Below are positions 16,272 through 25,038 of a stretch of 64,000 bases of DNA, one piece after another (position 1 is the stretch's first letter; the number at the start of each line of letters is the position of its first letter). Both the position numbers and the translations under genes were made by a program. A model generated the notes under the pieces. It was not told where the DNA came from, did no database searches, and was given only the letters and a program-made list of their open reading frames with translations. The stretch covers positions 434,001 through 498,000 of the forward strand of contig NZ_JACJVO010000009.1 of NCBI RefSeq assembly GCF_014212055.1. Reading direction: 5' to 3'. The DNA is from Cohnella zeiphila (GTDB taxonomy: Bacteria > Bacillota > Bacilli > Paenibacillales > Paenibacillaceae).

Positions 16272-16787
16272 ATTATCAGCAAGGATCATCAAATCAACGA
16301 GGAAATCCGGGCGAAGGAAGTTCGGCTGATCGGAGCGGACGGCGAACAGATCGGCATCAAGCCGTTCCGTGAAGCGATGCAGATGGCGATCGACGCGAAC
16401 ATGGACTTGGTCAATATCGCGCCGCAAGCGAAGCCGCCGGTTTGCCGCATCATGGATTACGGCAAATTCCGTTACGAGCAGCAGAAGAAAGATAAGGAAG
16501 CCCGGAAGAATCAGAAGATTGTCGACCTGAAGGAAGTTTGGTTCCGTTCGAACATCGAGGAGCACGACTACCAGACGAAATTCCGCAACGTCGTGAAGTT
16601 TCTGGGCGAGGGCGACAAGGTCAAATGTTCCGTGCGGTTCCGCGGACGCGAGATTGCCCATGCCAACATCGGCCAGAAGATTCTGGAGCGCGTGGCCAAC
16701 GAAGTATCCGACATCTGCGTCGTCGAGCGGGTCCCGAAGCTGGAAGGCCGCAGCATGATCATGATTTTGGCTCCCAAGAGCCACTGA
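16272..16787 (+). CDS. infC: Translation initiation factor IF-3
   Basis: 171 residues. IF-3 binds the 30S subunit and proofreads start codon selection. I place the start at ATT 16272: GGAGGTGG lies at 16261-16268, the reading begins (M)ISKDHQINEEIR exactly as in Bacillus IF-3, and no ATG/GTG/TTG fits. The rare ATT start is the known device by which IF-3 represses its own translation. Both domains are present: N-terminal RLIGADGEQIGI and C-terminal KVKCSVRFRGREIAH. First gene of the operon with rpmI and rplT. Confidence 0.97.
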   Translation: MISKDHQINEEIRAKEVRLIGADGEQIGIKPFREAMQMAIDANMDLVNIAPQAKPPVCRIMDYGKFRYEQQKKDKEARKNQKIVDLKEVWFRSNIEEHDYQTKFRNVVKFLGEGDKVKCSVRFRGREIAHANIGQKILERVANEVSDICVVERVPKLEGRSMIMILAPKSH

Positions 16788-16805
16788 TGACAGGAGGATA
16801 TACTG

Positions 16806-17006
16806 ATGCCTAAGATGAAGACGCACAGCAGCCTGAAGGATCGGGTCAAGATTACCGGCACGGGCAAAGTGAAACGCTTCAAAGCGTACAAGAACCACTT
16901 GCTGTCCCACAAGTCCGGCCGCCAGAAGCGCGTTCTCGGAACGCAGCCGCTGATGGCGCAAGGGGACGTTCGCCGCTTGCAGCAGCAACTGGCCAACCTG
17001 AAATAA
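16806..17006 (+). CDS. rpmI: 50S ribosomal protein L35
   Basis: 66 residues, MPKMKTHSSLKDRVKITGTG then KAYKNHLLSHKSGRQKR: full-length, very basic L35. It follows infC by 18 bp with GACAGGAGG as ribosome-binding site and is the middle gene of the infC operon. Confidence 0.98.
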   Translation: MPKMKTHSSLKDRVKITGTGKVKRFKAYKNHLLSHKSGRQKRVLGTQPLMAQGDVRRLQQQLANLK

Positions 17007-17059
17007 TCGATTGAACCAGTCGCGCGAGCGACGGACCATTCCGTAGGAGGTAATGAGCA

Positions 17060-17419
17060 ATGGCAAGAGTCAAGGGCGGGTTCGTCACGCGCCGCCGTCG
17101 CAATAGAGTCCTGAAGCTGGCGAAAGGTTACTGGGGCGCCAAGCATCGCCTGTTCAAGAAGGCAAACGAGCAAGTCATGAAGTCGCTGATGTACGCGTAC
17201 CGCGATCGTCGCCAGACGAAGCGCAACTTCCGCAAACTGTGGATCGTGCGCATCAACGCGGCCGCTCGTCAGAACGGCTTGTCCTACAGCAAGCTGATGC
17301 ACGGCCTGAAGCTGGCCGGCATCGACGTGAACCGCAAGATTCTCGCCGACCTGGCCGTGAACGACATTAACGCGTTCAACACGCTGGCCGGCACCGCCAA
17401 AGAGAAGATCAACGCGTAA
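17060..17419 (+). CDS. rplT: 50S ribosomal protein L20
   Basis: 119 residues, [20 protein letters not shown] and the C-terminal globular part FSKLMHGL-type (here [20 protein letters not shown]). L20 is needed early in 50S assembly and is the repressor that binds the leader at 16066-16260, closing the feedback loop. GTAGGAGGTAATGAGC gives a strong ribosome-binding site. Confidence 0.98.
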   Translation: MARVKGGFVTRRRRNRVLKLAKGYWGAKHRLFKKANEQVMKSLMYAYRDRRQTKRNFRKLWIVRINAAARQNGLSYSKLMHGLKLAGIDVNRKILADLAVNDINAFNTLAGTAKEKINA

Positions 17420-17440
17420 CTCCGTTTGCCGCGTTGTCCG

Positions 17441-17485
17441 GAAACCGCCGTTCGCTCCCCCCGAGGAGCGGCCGGCGGTTTCTTT
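17441..17485 (+). terminator. Rho-independent terminator of the infC operon
   Basis: GAAACCGCCG (17441-17450) pairs with CGGCGGTTTC (17473-17482), with an inner GCTCC/GGAGC stem, followed by a short T tract. Confidence 0.85.
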
Positions 17486-17701
17486 CTGCCCGACAGGGCG
17501 GCGAAAGAGAACCCGCGGGGCCCTTCGAATCCTTGCCGCTTTGTCCCGTCTTTTTCCACGCCGGAGAGGGCAGAGGTACAAGCAGAACGTTCCGATGGGA
17601 CATAAACTGCAGGACAACGGGGGAGCGATCTTCCGGACCGAGGTTCTGCAGCGGGACCGATTCGGCTCCGGACGATCCCCTGTCGGAAAGGAGGGATTCG
17701 A

Positions 17702-17980
17702 TTGTCCCGCGTTACTCGAGATCAAGCGCGCAAGTTGATCGGGAAACGGATCTATGCCGTTCGCAAGGACGGCTCGGTAGTAAGCGGCAAGCTTCTTCGC
17801 GTCAGCGGAGACCGGCTCGTGCTGGAACGCCCGGGAGGCAGAGGCAAAGCGAGCACCAAAGCGTTCATTCCGCTCGTGCTGTTCGACCTGCTTGCCATCG
17901 GAACGGCTCCCTTTGCCTTTGGGGGCTTTGGGGGCTTTGGGGGTTTTGGAGGTTTCGGCGGATTTGACGGCTGGTGGTAA
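17702..17980 (+). CDS. Small Sm/LSM-like protein with FGG-repeat tail
   Basis: 92 residues from TTG 17702 (AAAGGAGGGATTCGA upstream). Residues ~8-45 (KLIGKRIYAVRKDGSVVSGK, then LLRVSGDRLVLE) resemble one Sm-like beta-barrel half, as in Hfq/LSM or spore-coat YrzQ-like proteins. A hydrophobic stretch (FIPLVLFDLLAIGTAPF, ~55-72) leads into five FGG units and a WW end. It may be membrane-associated or a coat/surface protein. The tail is encoded by near-identical 9-bp repeats. It is followed by a bidirectional terminator. No function assigned. Confidence 0.75.
   Translation: MSRVTRDQARKLIGKRIYAVRKDGSVVSGKLLRVSGDRLVLERPGGRGKASTKAFIPLVLFDLLAIGTAPFAFGGFGGFGGFGGFGGFDGWW
17918..17962 (+). repeat. 9-bp tandem repeats encoding FGG units
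   Basis: Five consecutive TTTGGGGGC-like units (17918, 17927, 17936, 17945, 17954), the first three almost identical at DNA level, encode Phe-Gly-Gly. Such an array is prone to slippage and length variation. Confidence 0.85.
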
Positions 17981-18040
17981 CGGCATAAGGCTGCCGGTTC
18001 ACCGGCCGATTATAAGCGGAACAGAGATTCTTTTCGGGAG

Positions 18041-18070
18041 AAAAGAGCCGGCCGGGAGGCCGGCTCTTTT
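18041..18070. terminator. Bidirectional terminator between convergent genes
   Basis: Perfect 13-bp stem: 18041-18053 (AAAAGAGCCGGCC) with 18058-18070, 4-nt loop. It supplies an A/T tract on either side for the genes ending at 17980 (+) and 18096 (-). Confidence 0.92.
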
Positions 18071-18095
18071 GCCGCAGCCACGGGGAACGTCCGAT

Positions 18096-18569
18096 TTAAA
18101 GCCCCAGGAGCCAGTCTTTCTGGAACGATTCGAGCGGCTTCTCCAACCGGTAGCAGCGCAGCTCCCCGACGTGCTGCACGGTACGATAGCCGAGCCGGTT
18201 ATAGAACCGGTGGGCTTTGTCGTTGCCTTCGTCGACGAACAGAAGGGCGTTCGTGCAGCCCTTGGAGATGCCGTACTCCTCGGCGCGCCGCATCAGCGCG
18301 GTGCCCCAGTGCCGGTTCTGCTGGGACGGGTCCACGGCGAGCAGATCGACGAACAAGGTCGAATCTTTAACGATCATGTGCAGGAACGCGAACGGGTCCG
18401 AGCTTCGGCTGCTCGAGACAACCAGCGTGGCGCCCTCGCGAAGGCGCCGAACGACGTCTCCATAGAGCCGGCGGTCTCGGGGGTGGTGCCACGGCGACAG
18501 CGGAACGAGCTGCGTGCGGACGAGCCGGACGATGCCCGGCATGTCGCGGGGATTTTTCCAACGGATCAC
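18096..18569 (-). CDS. GNAT-family N-acetyltransferase
   Basis: 157 residues from GTG 18569, chosen because GGGAGGAATGGCC places GGAGG seven bases ahead; an ATG two codons upstream (18575) is too close to that site. GNAT core: FVDLLAVDPSQQNRHWGTALM (beta4 and the acetyl-CoA loop, in a Q/RxxGxG/A variant) and LFVDEGNDKAHRFYNRLGYR (beta5-alpha4). Transfers an acyl group from CoA to an amine; the substrate is unknown. Divergent from the T-box/ilv transcription unit. Confidence 0.88.
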   Translation of the reverse strand: MIRWKNPRDMPGIVRLVRTQLVPLSPWHHPRDRRLYGDVVRRLREGATLVVSSSRSSDPFAFLHMIVKDSTLFVDLLAVDPSQQNRHWGTALMRRAEEYGISKGCTNALLFVDEGNDKAHRFYNRLGYRTVQHVGELRCYRLEKPLESFQKDWLLGL

Positions 18570-18680
18570 GGCCATTCCTCCCGCCACGGCTCGGTTGCGC
18601 TTCGGGCCGTTTTCCATATCGTATGAACACGTCCGCCTGGTGGTTCTCCGCGAATTCCCCCGGGTTCCGGAAACGAAATA

Positions 18681-18709
18681 TTGACGAATGCTTCCGGGAA
18701 GCATATAAT
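18681..18709 (+). promoter_or_regulatory. Promoter of the T-box/ilv operon
   Basis: TTGACG (18681-18686), 17-bp spacer, perfect TATAAT (18704-18709). Confidence 0.88.
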
Positions 18710-18715
18710 GGGGAC

Positions 18716-19063
18716 TAAATCGACCGAACATGATCAACAGCCGTGAAGAGGAAGAAGCGGGAGGGCTCTTGAGCTCAGAGAGCGTCGGATTTGCTGAGAC
18801 CGATGCCTTAATCCCTGTACGCCGGGTCTCCTCGGAGCTGTTCGCCTGAACCGTCGGCCTGCCGGCCTTCGTTGTAGGGGGAATCGGAGTGACGCACGTT
18901 ATCGCGTCCGAAGTATAAGGATCGGCGCTTGAGCGCTCAAGCGATCCGGCCGTACTTTATGAGACCGTCGCTGCGAGGCGTACGGTGAATCCGGGTGGTA
19001 CCGCGGAAGGAACAGCCTTTCGTCCCGAATATCGTTAATCGATGTTCGGACGAGAGGCTTTTT
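18716..19063 (+). ncRNA. T-box leader riboswitch upstream of ilvB
   Basis: The T-box sequence GGGTGGTACCGCGG is at 18993-19006; the Stem I distal block AGAGAGCGTCGG...GCTGAGACCGATG is around 18776-18807; GGAGCTGTTCGCCTGAACC near 18835-18853 matches the descending Stem I strand. It ends in a terminator that competes with the antiterminator. Uncharged tRNA would stabilise antitermination and turn on ilvBNC. The specifier codon could not be assigned with certainty by eye (GTC or CTC near 18826-18832 are candidates). Confidence 0.93.
19014..19063 (+). terminator. T-box terminator hairpin
   Basis: AGCCT(TT)CGTCC...GAA pairs with TTC...GGACGAGAGGCT around the ATCG/CGAT apex and is followed by TTTTT at 19059-19063. 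Its 5' arm overlaps the antiterminator region. Confidence 0.85.
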
Positions 19064-19115
19064 GATTTTGGGTCCAAGATTTTGTGGAATGAACATTTTG
19101 AAAGGAGGATGACGG

Positions 19116-20861
19116 ATGAGCGCGCAAAGTGCCACGCTGAAGTCCAAGGAAGAACTGATTGAGAAATGGAGCAAGCCGGAAGTCATTACGGGATCCGAAA
19201 TGCTGCTTAGGAGCCTGCTGTTGGAGGGCGTCGACTGCGTCTTCGGATATCCGGGCGGAGCGGTGCTCTTTATCTACGACGCGATGTACGGCTTCTCCGA
19301 TTTTAACCATCTGCTAACCCGTCACGAACAAGGGGCGATTCACGCGGCCGACGGATATGCCCGCAGCACGGGCAAAGTCGGAGTCTGCATCGCGACCTCG
19401 GGTCCGGGAGCAACGAATCTGGTTACCGGCATCGCGACGGCTTACATGGATTCGGTGCCGCTCGTCGTCATCACCGGCAACGTGGCGACCTCGCTGATCG
19501 GAACCGATGCGTTCCAGGAAGCGGATATCGTCGGCATCACGATGCCGATCACGAAGCACAGTTACCTGGTGCGCGACGTCAACGATCTGCCGCGCGTCAT
19601 TCACGAAGCGTTCCACATTGCCAACACGGGGCGCAAAGGGCCGGTCCTGATCGACATTCCGAAGGACGTGTCGGCGGCGAAGGCGTTGTTCCAGCCGGCG
19701 AAGGAAGTGCATCTGCGCGGATACAACCCGACCGTTCAACCGAACCGCAACCAGGTTGACAAAATGATCCGCGCGATCGAGGAAGCGGAGCGTCCGATCT
19801 TGCTGGTCGGCGGCGGCGCCATCTACTCCGGAGCGCACGAAGAACTGTACGAATTCGTTACCAAGACGCAGATTCCGATCACCACGACGCTGCTCGGACT
19901 CGGCGCTTTTCCGACCGGCCACGAGCTGCATATGGGCTTCCCCGGCATGCACGGGACGTGGACGGCGAACACGGCGATTCAGAACGCGGATCTGCTGATC
20001 AATATCGGCGCCCGGTTCGACGACCGCGTGACGGGCAAGCTGTCGGGCTTCGCGCCGATGGCCAAGATCGTCCACATCGACATCGATCCGGCCGAGATCG
20101 GCAAGAACGTGCCGACCGAAATTCCGATCGTCGGCGACGTGAAGGCCGTGCTGCAGGTTGCGGTCGCGTTGGCGAAGCGCGCGGACAAAGCGGACGTCTG
20201 GCGTGCCCAGATTCAGGCTTGGAAGGCCAGCAAGCCGTTCAAGTACGCCGACTCCGAAACGGAGCTCAAGCCCCAATGGGTCGTTTCGATGATCCACGAG
20301 ACGACGAAGGGCGAAGCGATCGTCACGACGGACGTCGGCCAGCATCAGATGTGGGCGGCTCAGTACTACCCGTTCAACCAGCCGCGTTCGCTGGTCACCT
20401 CCGGCGGCCTCGGCACGATGGGCTTCGGCTTCCCGTCCGCCATCGGCGCGCAGATGGGCAACCCGGACCGCACCGTCGTCTCGATCAACGGCGACGGCGG
20501 CATGCAGATGTGCGCGCAGGAGCTGGCGGTTTGCGCCATCAACAACATCCCGGTCAAAGTAGCGATCCTGAACAACCAGGTGCTCGGCATGGTTCGGCAA
20601 TGGCAGGAGCTGATCTACGACAACCGCTACAGCCATATCGACCTGGCAGGCAGCCCGGATTTCGTGAAGCTCGCCGAAGCTTACGGCGTCAAGGGCTTCC
20701 GCGCGACGAACAAGGAAGAGGCTCGCCGCGCTTGGGAAGAGGCGCTGAAGCATCCCGGTCCCGCGGTCGTGGAGTTCGTCGTCCGCAAGGAGGAGAACGT
20801 CTTCCCGATGGTTCCGCAAGGCAGCACGATCGATCAAATGCTCATGGGGGATTCCGAATGA
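19116..20861 (+). CDS. ilvB: Acetolactate synthase, large (catalytic) subunit
   Basis: 581 residues. Condenses two pyruvates, or pyruvate with 2-oxobutyrate, using thiamine diphosphate: first common step of valine, leucine and isoleucine synthesis. Motifs: GYPGGAVLFIYDAMYG, the catalytic Glu in TRHEQGAIHAADGYAR, FAD/ThDP regions, and the ThDP-Mg motif GDGGMQMCAQELAV...NNQ. AAAGGAGGATG precedes ATG 19116. Its stop overlaps ilvN by 4 bp, ensuring stoichiometric subunits. Expression is controlled by the T-box leader in front. Confidence 0.97.
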   Translation: MSAQSATLKSKEELIEKWSKPEVITGSEMLLRSLLLEGVDCVFGYPGGAVLFIYDAMYGFSDFNHLLTRHEQGAIHAADGYARSTGKVGVCIATSGPGATNLVTGIATAYMDSVPLVVITGNVATSLIGTDAFQEADIVGITMPITKHSYLVRDVNDLPRVIHEAFHIANTGRKGPVLIDIPKDVSAAKALFQPAKEVHLRGYNPTVQPNRNQVDKMIRAIEEAERPILLVGGGAIYSGAHEELYEFVTKTQIPITTTLLGLGAFPTGHELHMGFPGMHGTWTANTAIQNADLLINIGARFDDRVTGKLSGFAPMAKIVHIDIDPAEIGKNVPTEIPIVGDVKAVLQVAVALAKRADKADVWRAQIQAWKASKPFKYADSETELKPQWVVSMIHETTKGEAIVTTDVGQHQMWAAQYYPFNQPRSLVTSGGLGTMGFGFPSAIGAQMGNPDRTVVSINGDGGMQMCAQELAVCAINNIPVKVAILNNQVLGMVRQWQELIYDNRYSHIDLAGSPDFVKLAEAYGVKGFRATNKEEARRAWEEALKHPGPAVVEFVVRKEENVFPMVPQGSTIDQMLMGDSE

Positions 20862-21343
20862 ACCGCAAACATACCATTGCCATTCTCGTGAACGACCATC
20901 CGGGCGTTCTGCAGCGGGTGTCGGGGTTGTTCGGACGCAGAGGCTTCAACATCGAGAGCATCACGGTCGGAGCCTCCGAAGAACCCGGCCTGTCCCGGAT
21001 GGTGATCGTCGCGGGCGGCGACGATCACACGCTGGAGCAGATCCAGAAGCAGCTTTACAAAATCATCGACGTCATCAAAGTCATCGACGTCGGTTCGAGT
21101 CCGATGGTCGCCCGCGAGCTCGGCCTGATCAAGATCAACGCCGAGCCTGCGGCCCGTCCCGAAATTCTCGGCATCGTCGAGACGTTCCGCGCGTCGGTCG
21201 TCGACATCGGTGCGAACAGCATGATCGTCCAAGCCGTCGGAGATTCCGACAAGCTGGACGCCATGGTCGAGCTGCTGAAGCCGTACGGCATCCGCGAGCT
21301 GTCCCGCACGGGCGTCACCGCCATGATCCGCGGCGGCCGTTAA
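20858..21343 (+). CDS. ilvN: Acetolactate synthase, small (regulatory) subunit
   Basis: 161 residues from ATG 20858 overlapping the ilvB stop (ATGA). N-terminal ACT domain: HTIAILVNDHPGVLQRVSGL and FNIESITVGASEEPG; the C-terminal half carries a second ACT-like fold. It binds the catalytic subunit and confers valine feedback inhibition. Length is that of IlvH/IlvN of Bacillus (~160-170). A GC-rich 190-bp stretch then leads to ilvC. Confidence 0.96.
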   Translation: MNRKHTIAILVNDHPGVLQRVSGLFGRRGFNIESITVGASEEPGLSRMVIVAGGDDHTLEQIQKQLYKIIDVIKVIDVGSSPMVARELGLIKINAEPAARPEILGIVETFRASVVDIGANSMIVQAVGDSDKLDAMVELLKPYGIRELSRTGVTAMIRGGR

Positions 21344-21521
21344 TCCTTAGCCGTCTGTCTTCTTCATCCGCTTCCCGCTGGAGCGGGTGTTCGAGGGGAG
21401 AAGCGCGGAAGCCGCCGCCCGCGGCCGGGGCTTGTCCGCCCCGCCCGAACGGCCGCATCGCGCCGCTCCTCCCTTGGGACGCCCGTTTCATGAGGGTTGC
21501 CATAAAGGTTTTTTAATTTAA

Positions 21522-22529
<1,008 letters not shown>

Positions 22530-22545
22530 GCGAACGAACGCACCG

Positions 22546-22592
22546 GCTGTTCCGGATGGCAGGCAACTGCCTTTCGGAACAGCTTTTCCTTT
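22546..22592 (+). terminator. Rho-independent terminator of ilvBNC
   Basis: GCTGTTCCG (22546-22554) pairs with CGGAACAGC (22575-22583), inner GGCAG/CTGCC, followed by TTTTCCTTTT. Confidence 0.88.
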
Positions 22593-22715
22593 TGGTCTTC
22601 GGAGCCGACCGGGTTCCGGGCCGGGATGAGAACGCTGCCGCGAGGCGCGGCGGCAATACGACGCGGGGCCGAAGCGGGGAGCTCGGACTTCGCAACAAGG
22701 AATGGGGAACCCCGA

Positions 22716-23909
22716 ATGAACTATCGATTTTCCGCGCGGCTGGGAAGCTTCTCCTCGTCCGCGGTTCGCGAAATTTTGAAGCTGACGCAAGGCGATTCCG
22801 TCATCTCGTTCGCGGGAGGCCTTCCGGCCGAAGAGCATTTCCCGGTGACGGCCATCTCGGAAGCGTTCGAGCGCTCGATGCGGCTCGGCAAGAAGGCGCT
22901 TCAATACGGGCTGACCGAAGGCTATTTGCCGCTGCGCGAATCGCTGGGCAGGCGAATGGCGCGCAAAGGCATGAACGTAACGCCGGACGATATGCTGATC
23001 ACGACGGGCTCGCAGCAGGTGATCGATCTGCTCTCCCGCATCTACATCGATCCGGGCGACGTCATTCTGGTCGAGCGTCCGACGTATTTGTCGGCGCTGC
23101 AGGTGTTCCGCTCCTACGGCGCGGTGCCGGTGTCGGTGAACGGAGACAAGGACGGCATCGATCTGGCCGATCTGGAAGCGAAGCTGAAGCAGTACCGTCC
23201 GAAAATGCTGTACGTCATCCCGACGTTTTCGAATCCAACCGGAAGAGTCTGGAGCGAGGAGCGCCGCCGCGGCGCGCTGAAGCTTTGCCGGGAAGCCGAT
23301 ACGCTGATTCTGGAAGACGACCCGTACGGCGAGCTTCGCTTCGGCGACGGTTCCCGCACGTACCCGTCCATTTTCTCGCTGGATGAGCATCCGCAAGGTT
23401 CGTGCGTCGTGTATACGAGCACTTTTTCCAAGACGGTCGCTCCGGGTTTGCGCACCGGCTGGGCGCTTGGAGACCCCGAAGTGATCCGCCAGATGGCCCG
23501 CGCGAAGCAAGCGGCCGATCTGCAGTCCAGCTCGCTGGACCAGCAGACGCTGCACCAATTGCTGGAGCACTTCGATCTGGACGGCCACATCGAGCTGGTT
23601 CGGAAGGAATACGAGGGCCGGATGCGCCGGATGGCCGATCTGCTGCGGCAGTACAATTGGCCGGGCGTCTCCTGGGAGGAACCGGAAGGCGGCATGTTCT
23701 TCTGGGTGGAGCTGCCCGAGGAAGCGGACACGGCCGAGCTGCTCAAGACGGCGGTGGAACTGGGCGTCGCCTTCGTGCCCGGCGTTACGTTCTTCGCGGA
23801 CAATCCGAAGCGCAATGCGATGAGGATGAACTTCTCCTACAACGATGCTTCGGTCACGGAGATCGGAATGGAGCGTCTGAACAGGGCGCTGGCCGGGGTA
23901 TTGGTATAG
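22716..23909 (+). CDS. PLP-dependent aminotransferase (class I/II, 2-aminoadipate/MocR-like)
   Basis: 397 residues from ATG 22716. Fold-type I aminotransferase: substrate/PLP segments FAGGLPAEEHFP, ITTGSQQVIDLLSRI, VIPTFSNPTGRVWS, LEDDPYGELRF and the Schiff-base Lys in YTSTFSKTVAPGLRTGW. The opening FAGGLP and overall order are those of LysN/2-aminoadipate and KAT-like enzymes. It follows ilvC after a terminator, so cotranscription is uncertain; a role in transaminating branched-chain or aromatic 2-oxoacids is possible but not shown. Confidence 0.92.
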   Translation: MNYRFSARLGSFSSSAVREILKLTQGDSVISFAGGLPAEEHFPVTAISEAFERSMRLGKKALQYGLTEGYLPLRESLGRRMARKGMNVTPDDMLITTGSQQVIDLLSRIYIDPGDVILVERPTYLSALQVFRSYGAVPVSVNGDKDGIDLADLEAKLKQYRPKMLYVIPTFSNPTGRVWSEERRRGALKLCREADTLILEDDPYGELRFGDGSRTYPSIFSLDEHPQGSCVVYTSTFSKTVAPGLRTGWALGDPEVIRQMARAKQAADLQSSSLDQQTLHQLLEHFDLDGHIELVRKEYEGRMRRMADLLRQYNWPGVSWEEPEGGMFFWVELPEEADTAELLKTAVELGVAFVPGVTFFADNPKRNAMRMNFSYNDASVTEIGMERLNRALAGVLV

Positions 23910-23948
23910 AAAGCGCGTTTTTTCTTCATGCCCGATCCGCACTCCTCC

Positions 23949-23990
23949 AAGCCCGCCGGTCAGCTTCCGCGCTGATCGGCGGGCTTTTCG
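23949..23990 (+). terminator. Rho-independent terminator of the aminotransferase gene
   Basis: AAGCCCGCCG (23949-23958) pairs with CGGCGGGCTT (23977-23986), inner GTCAGC/GCTGAT, followed by TTTTCG. Confidence 0.9.
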
Positions 23991-24053
23991 CCGTTAAAGA
24001 ATCTAAGTTCCAACGGGTCCCGGACGCGGACGACGCGTTCGTCGACGCTCGCG

Positions 24054-24103
24054 CTGTACGGCAAGGTTCGTCCATTGTCAGAGCGAAGCGGCTTGTCGTA
24101 CAG
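24054..24103. promoter_or_regulatory. Inverted repeat ahead of an AraC regulator
   Basis: CTGTACGGCAAG (24054-24065) and CTTGTCGTACAG (24092-24103) are complementary at 11 of 12 positions across 26 bp. Could be an operator or an mRNA hairpin in the leader of the AraC gene; no U-tract follows. Confidence 0.45.
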
Positions 24104-24136
24104 TAAATCTACCGTATGGAAAGGGGACTTCGCTTC

Positions 24137-24946
24137 ATGAGCTTTCAACAGCTTGCCGATTTGATCCCCGAGCTGATCGGGATCGAGACGGGACACCGCT
24201 CGCGTACTATCGACGAGCCCGCCGGCACTTACGTGCTGCTGTCCGTCCGCCGGGGCCATGTCCGAATCCGGCCTGCGGGCGCGGAGCCTCTTGTTTGCGC
24301 GCAAGGGTACGCTTGCCATCCGGGCCGGGGACCTTATCGGATCGAAGCGCCGAAGACCAAGGAGGCCGACTACGTCCTGCTTTATTACCGCATGCTGCCG
24401 GCGGACGGGAGCTGGTCGTTGGAGGGTCCGCTGCAGACGGTCAGCGAGACGAAAATCCGCTACATGCTCGACGAGCTGCTGAGCATGAAGGCGCCCGTCG
24501 GAGCCGCCGTGGAACGGGAGGCGGCGTTTCGCTACAAGCAGCGGATGATGCTCGAACGGGTGCTGTACATCTATTTGTACGAGACCGGCCTGAAGCCGGC
24601 GGACGGGCCCTCGGCCGACGCGCTGGCGGAGACGCTGTCGTACCTGAACGAGCATTACATGCTGAAGTTGACGCTGCCGATGCTGGCCAAGCGGGCGGGG
24701 ATGAGCGAGGGACATTTCACGGTCCTGTTCAAGCGGCTGACAGGCACGACCATGACGGGTTACCTGCGCGCGCTGCGAATCGAGAAGGCCAAGCGAATGT
24801 TCGAGGAGACTCGGCTGTCCGCCAAGGAGATCGCGCAGCGGGTCGGCTTCGCGGACTATTTCCACTTCAGCCGGGTATTCAAGCAGGAAGCCGGTCTGTC
24901 CCCCCTCGGATACAAGCAGGAACGCGAGCGAAATCTAAAAATATAA
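24137..24946 (+). CDS. AraC-family regulator, probably of siderophore uptake
   Basis: 269 residues from ATG 24137 (AAAGGGG upstream); an ATG at 24116 is in frame but less well placed. N-terminal sensor-like region of ~165 residues, then two HTH motifs: LPMLAKRAGMSEGHFTVLFK and SAKEIAQRVGFADYFHFSRV, ending KQEAGLSPLGYK. It lies directly in front of a Fur-box controlled ferric-siderophore importer on the same strand. By analogy with Btr of B. subtilis, which activates bacillibactin uptake when bound to the siderophore, this is a likely activator of that operon. Confidence 0.9.
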   Translation: MSFQQLADLIPELIGIETGHRSRTIDEPAGTYVLLSVRRGHVRIRPAGAEPLVCAQGYACHPGRGPYRIEAPKTKEADYVLLYYRMLPADGSWSLEGPLQTVSETKIRYMLDELLSMKAPVGAAVEREAAFRYKQRMMLERVLYIYLYETGLKPADGPSADALAETLSYLNEHYMLKLTLPMLAKRAGMSEGHFTVLFKRLTGTTMTGYLRALRIEKAKRMFEETRLSAKEIAQRVGFADYFHFSRVFKQEAGLSPLGYKQERERNLKI

Positions 24947-25002
24947 CATGTCCGATCTTGCAAACAAGCATGGCGCGATCGACGACTTCCCGCTATGATT
25001 CT

Positions 25003-25023
25003 AAATGATAATAATAATCATTT
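25003..25023. promoter_or_regulatory. Fur box
   Basis: TGATAATAATAATCA (25006-25020) differs from the 7-1-7 consensus TGATAATnATTATCA at one position and is extended by AAA/TTT to a 21-bp symmetric site. It lies 16 bp upstream of the siderophore-binding lipoprotein start, overlapping the expected promoter. Confidence 0.92.
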
Positions 25024-25038
25024 GCAGGAGGAATCATC

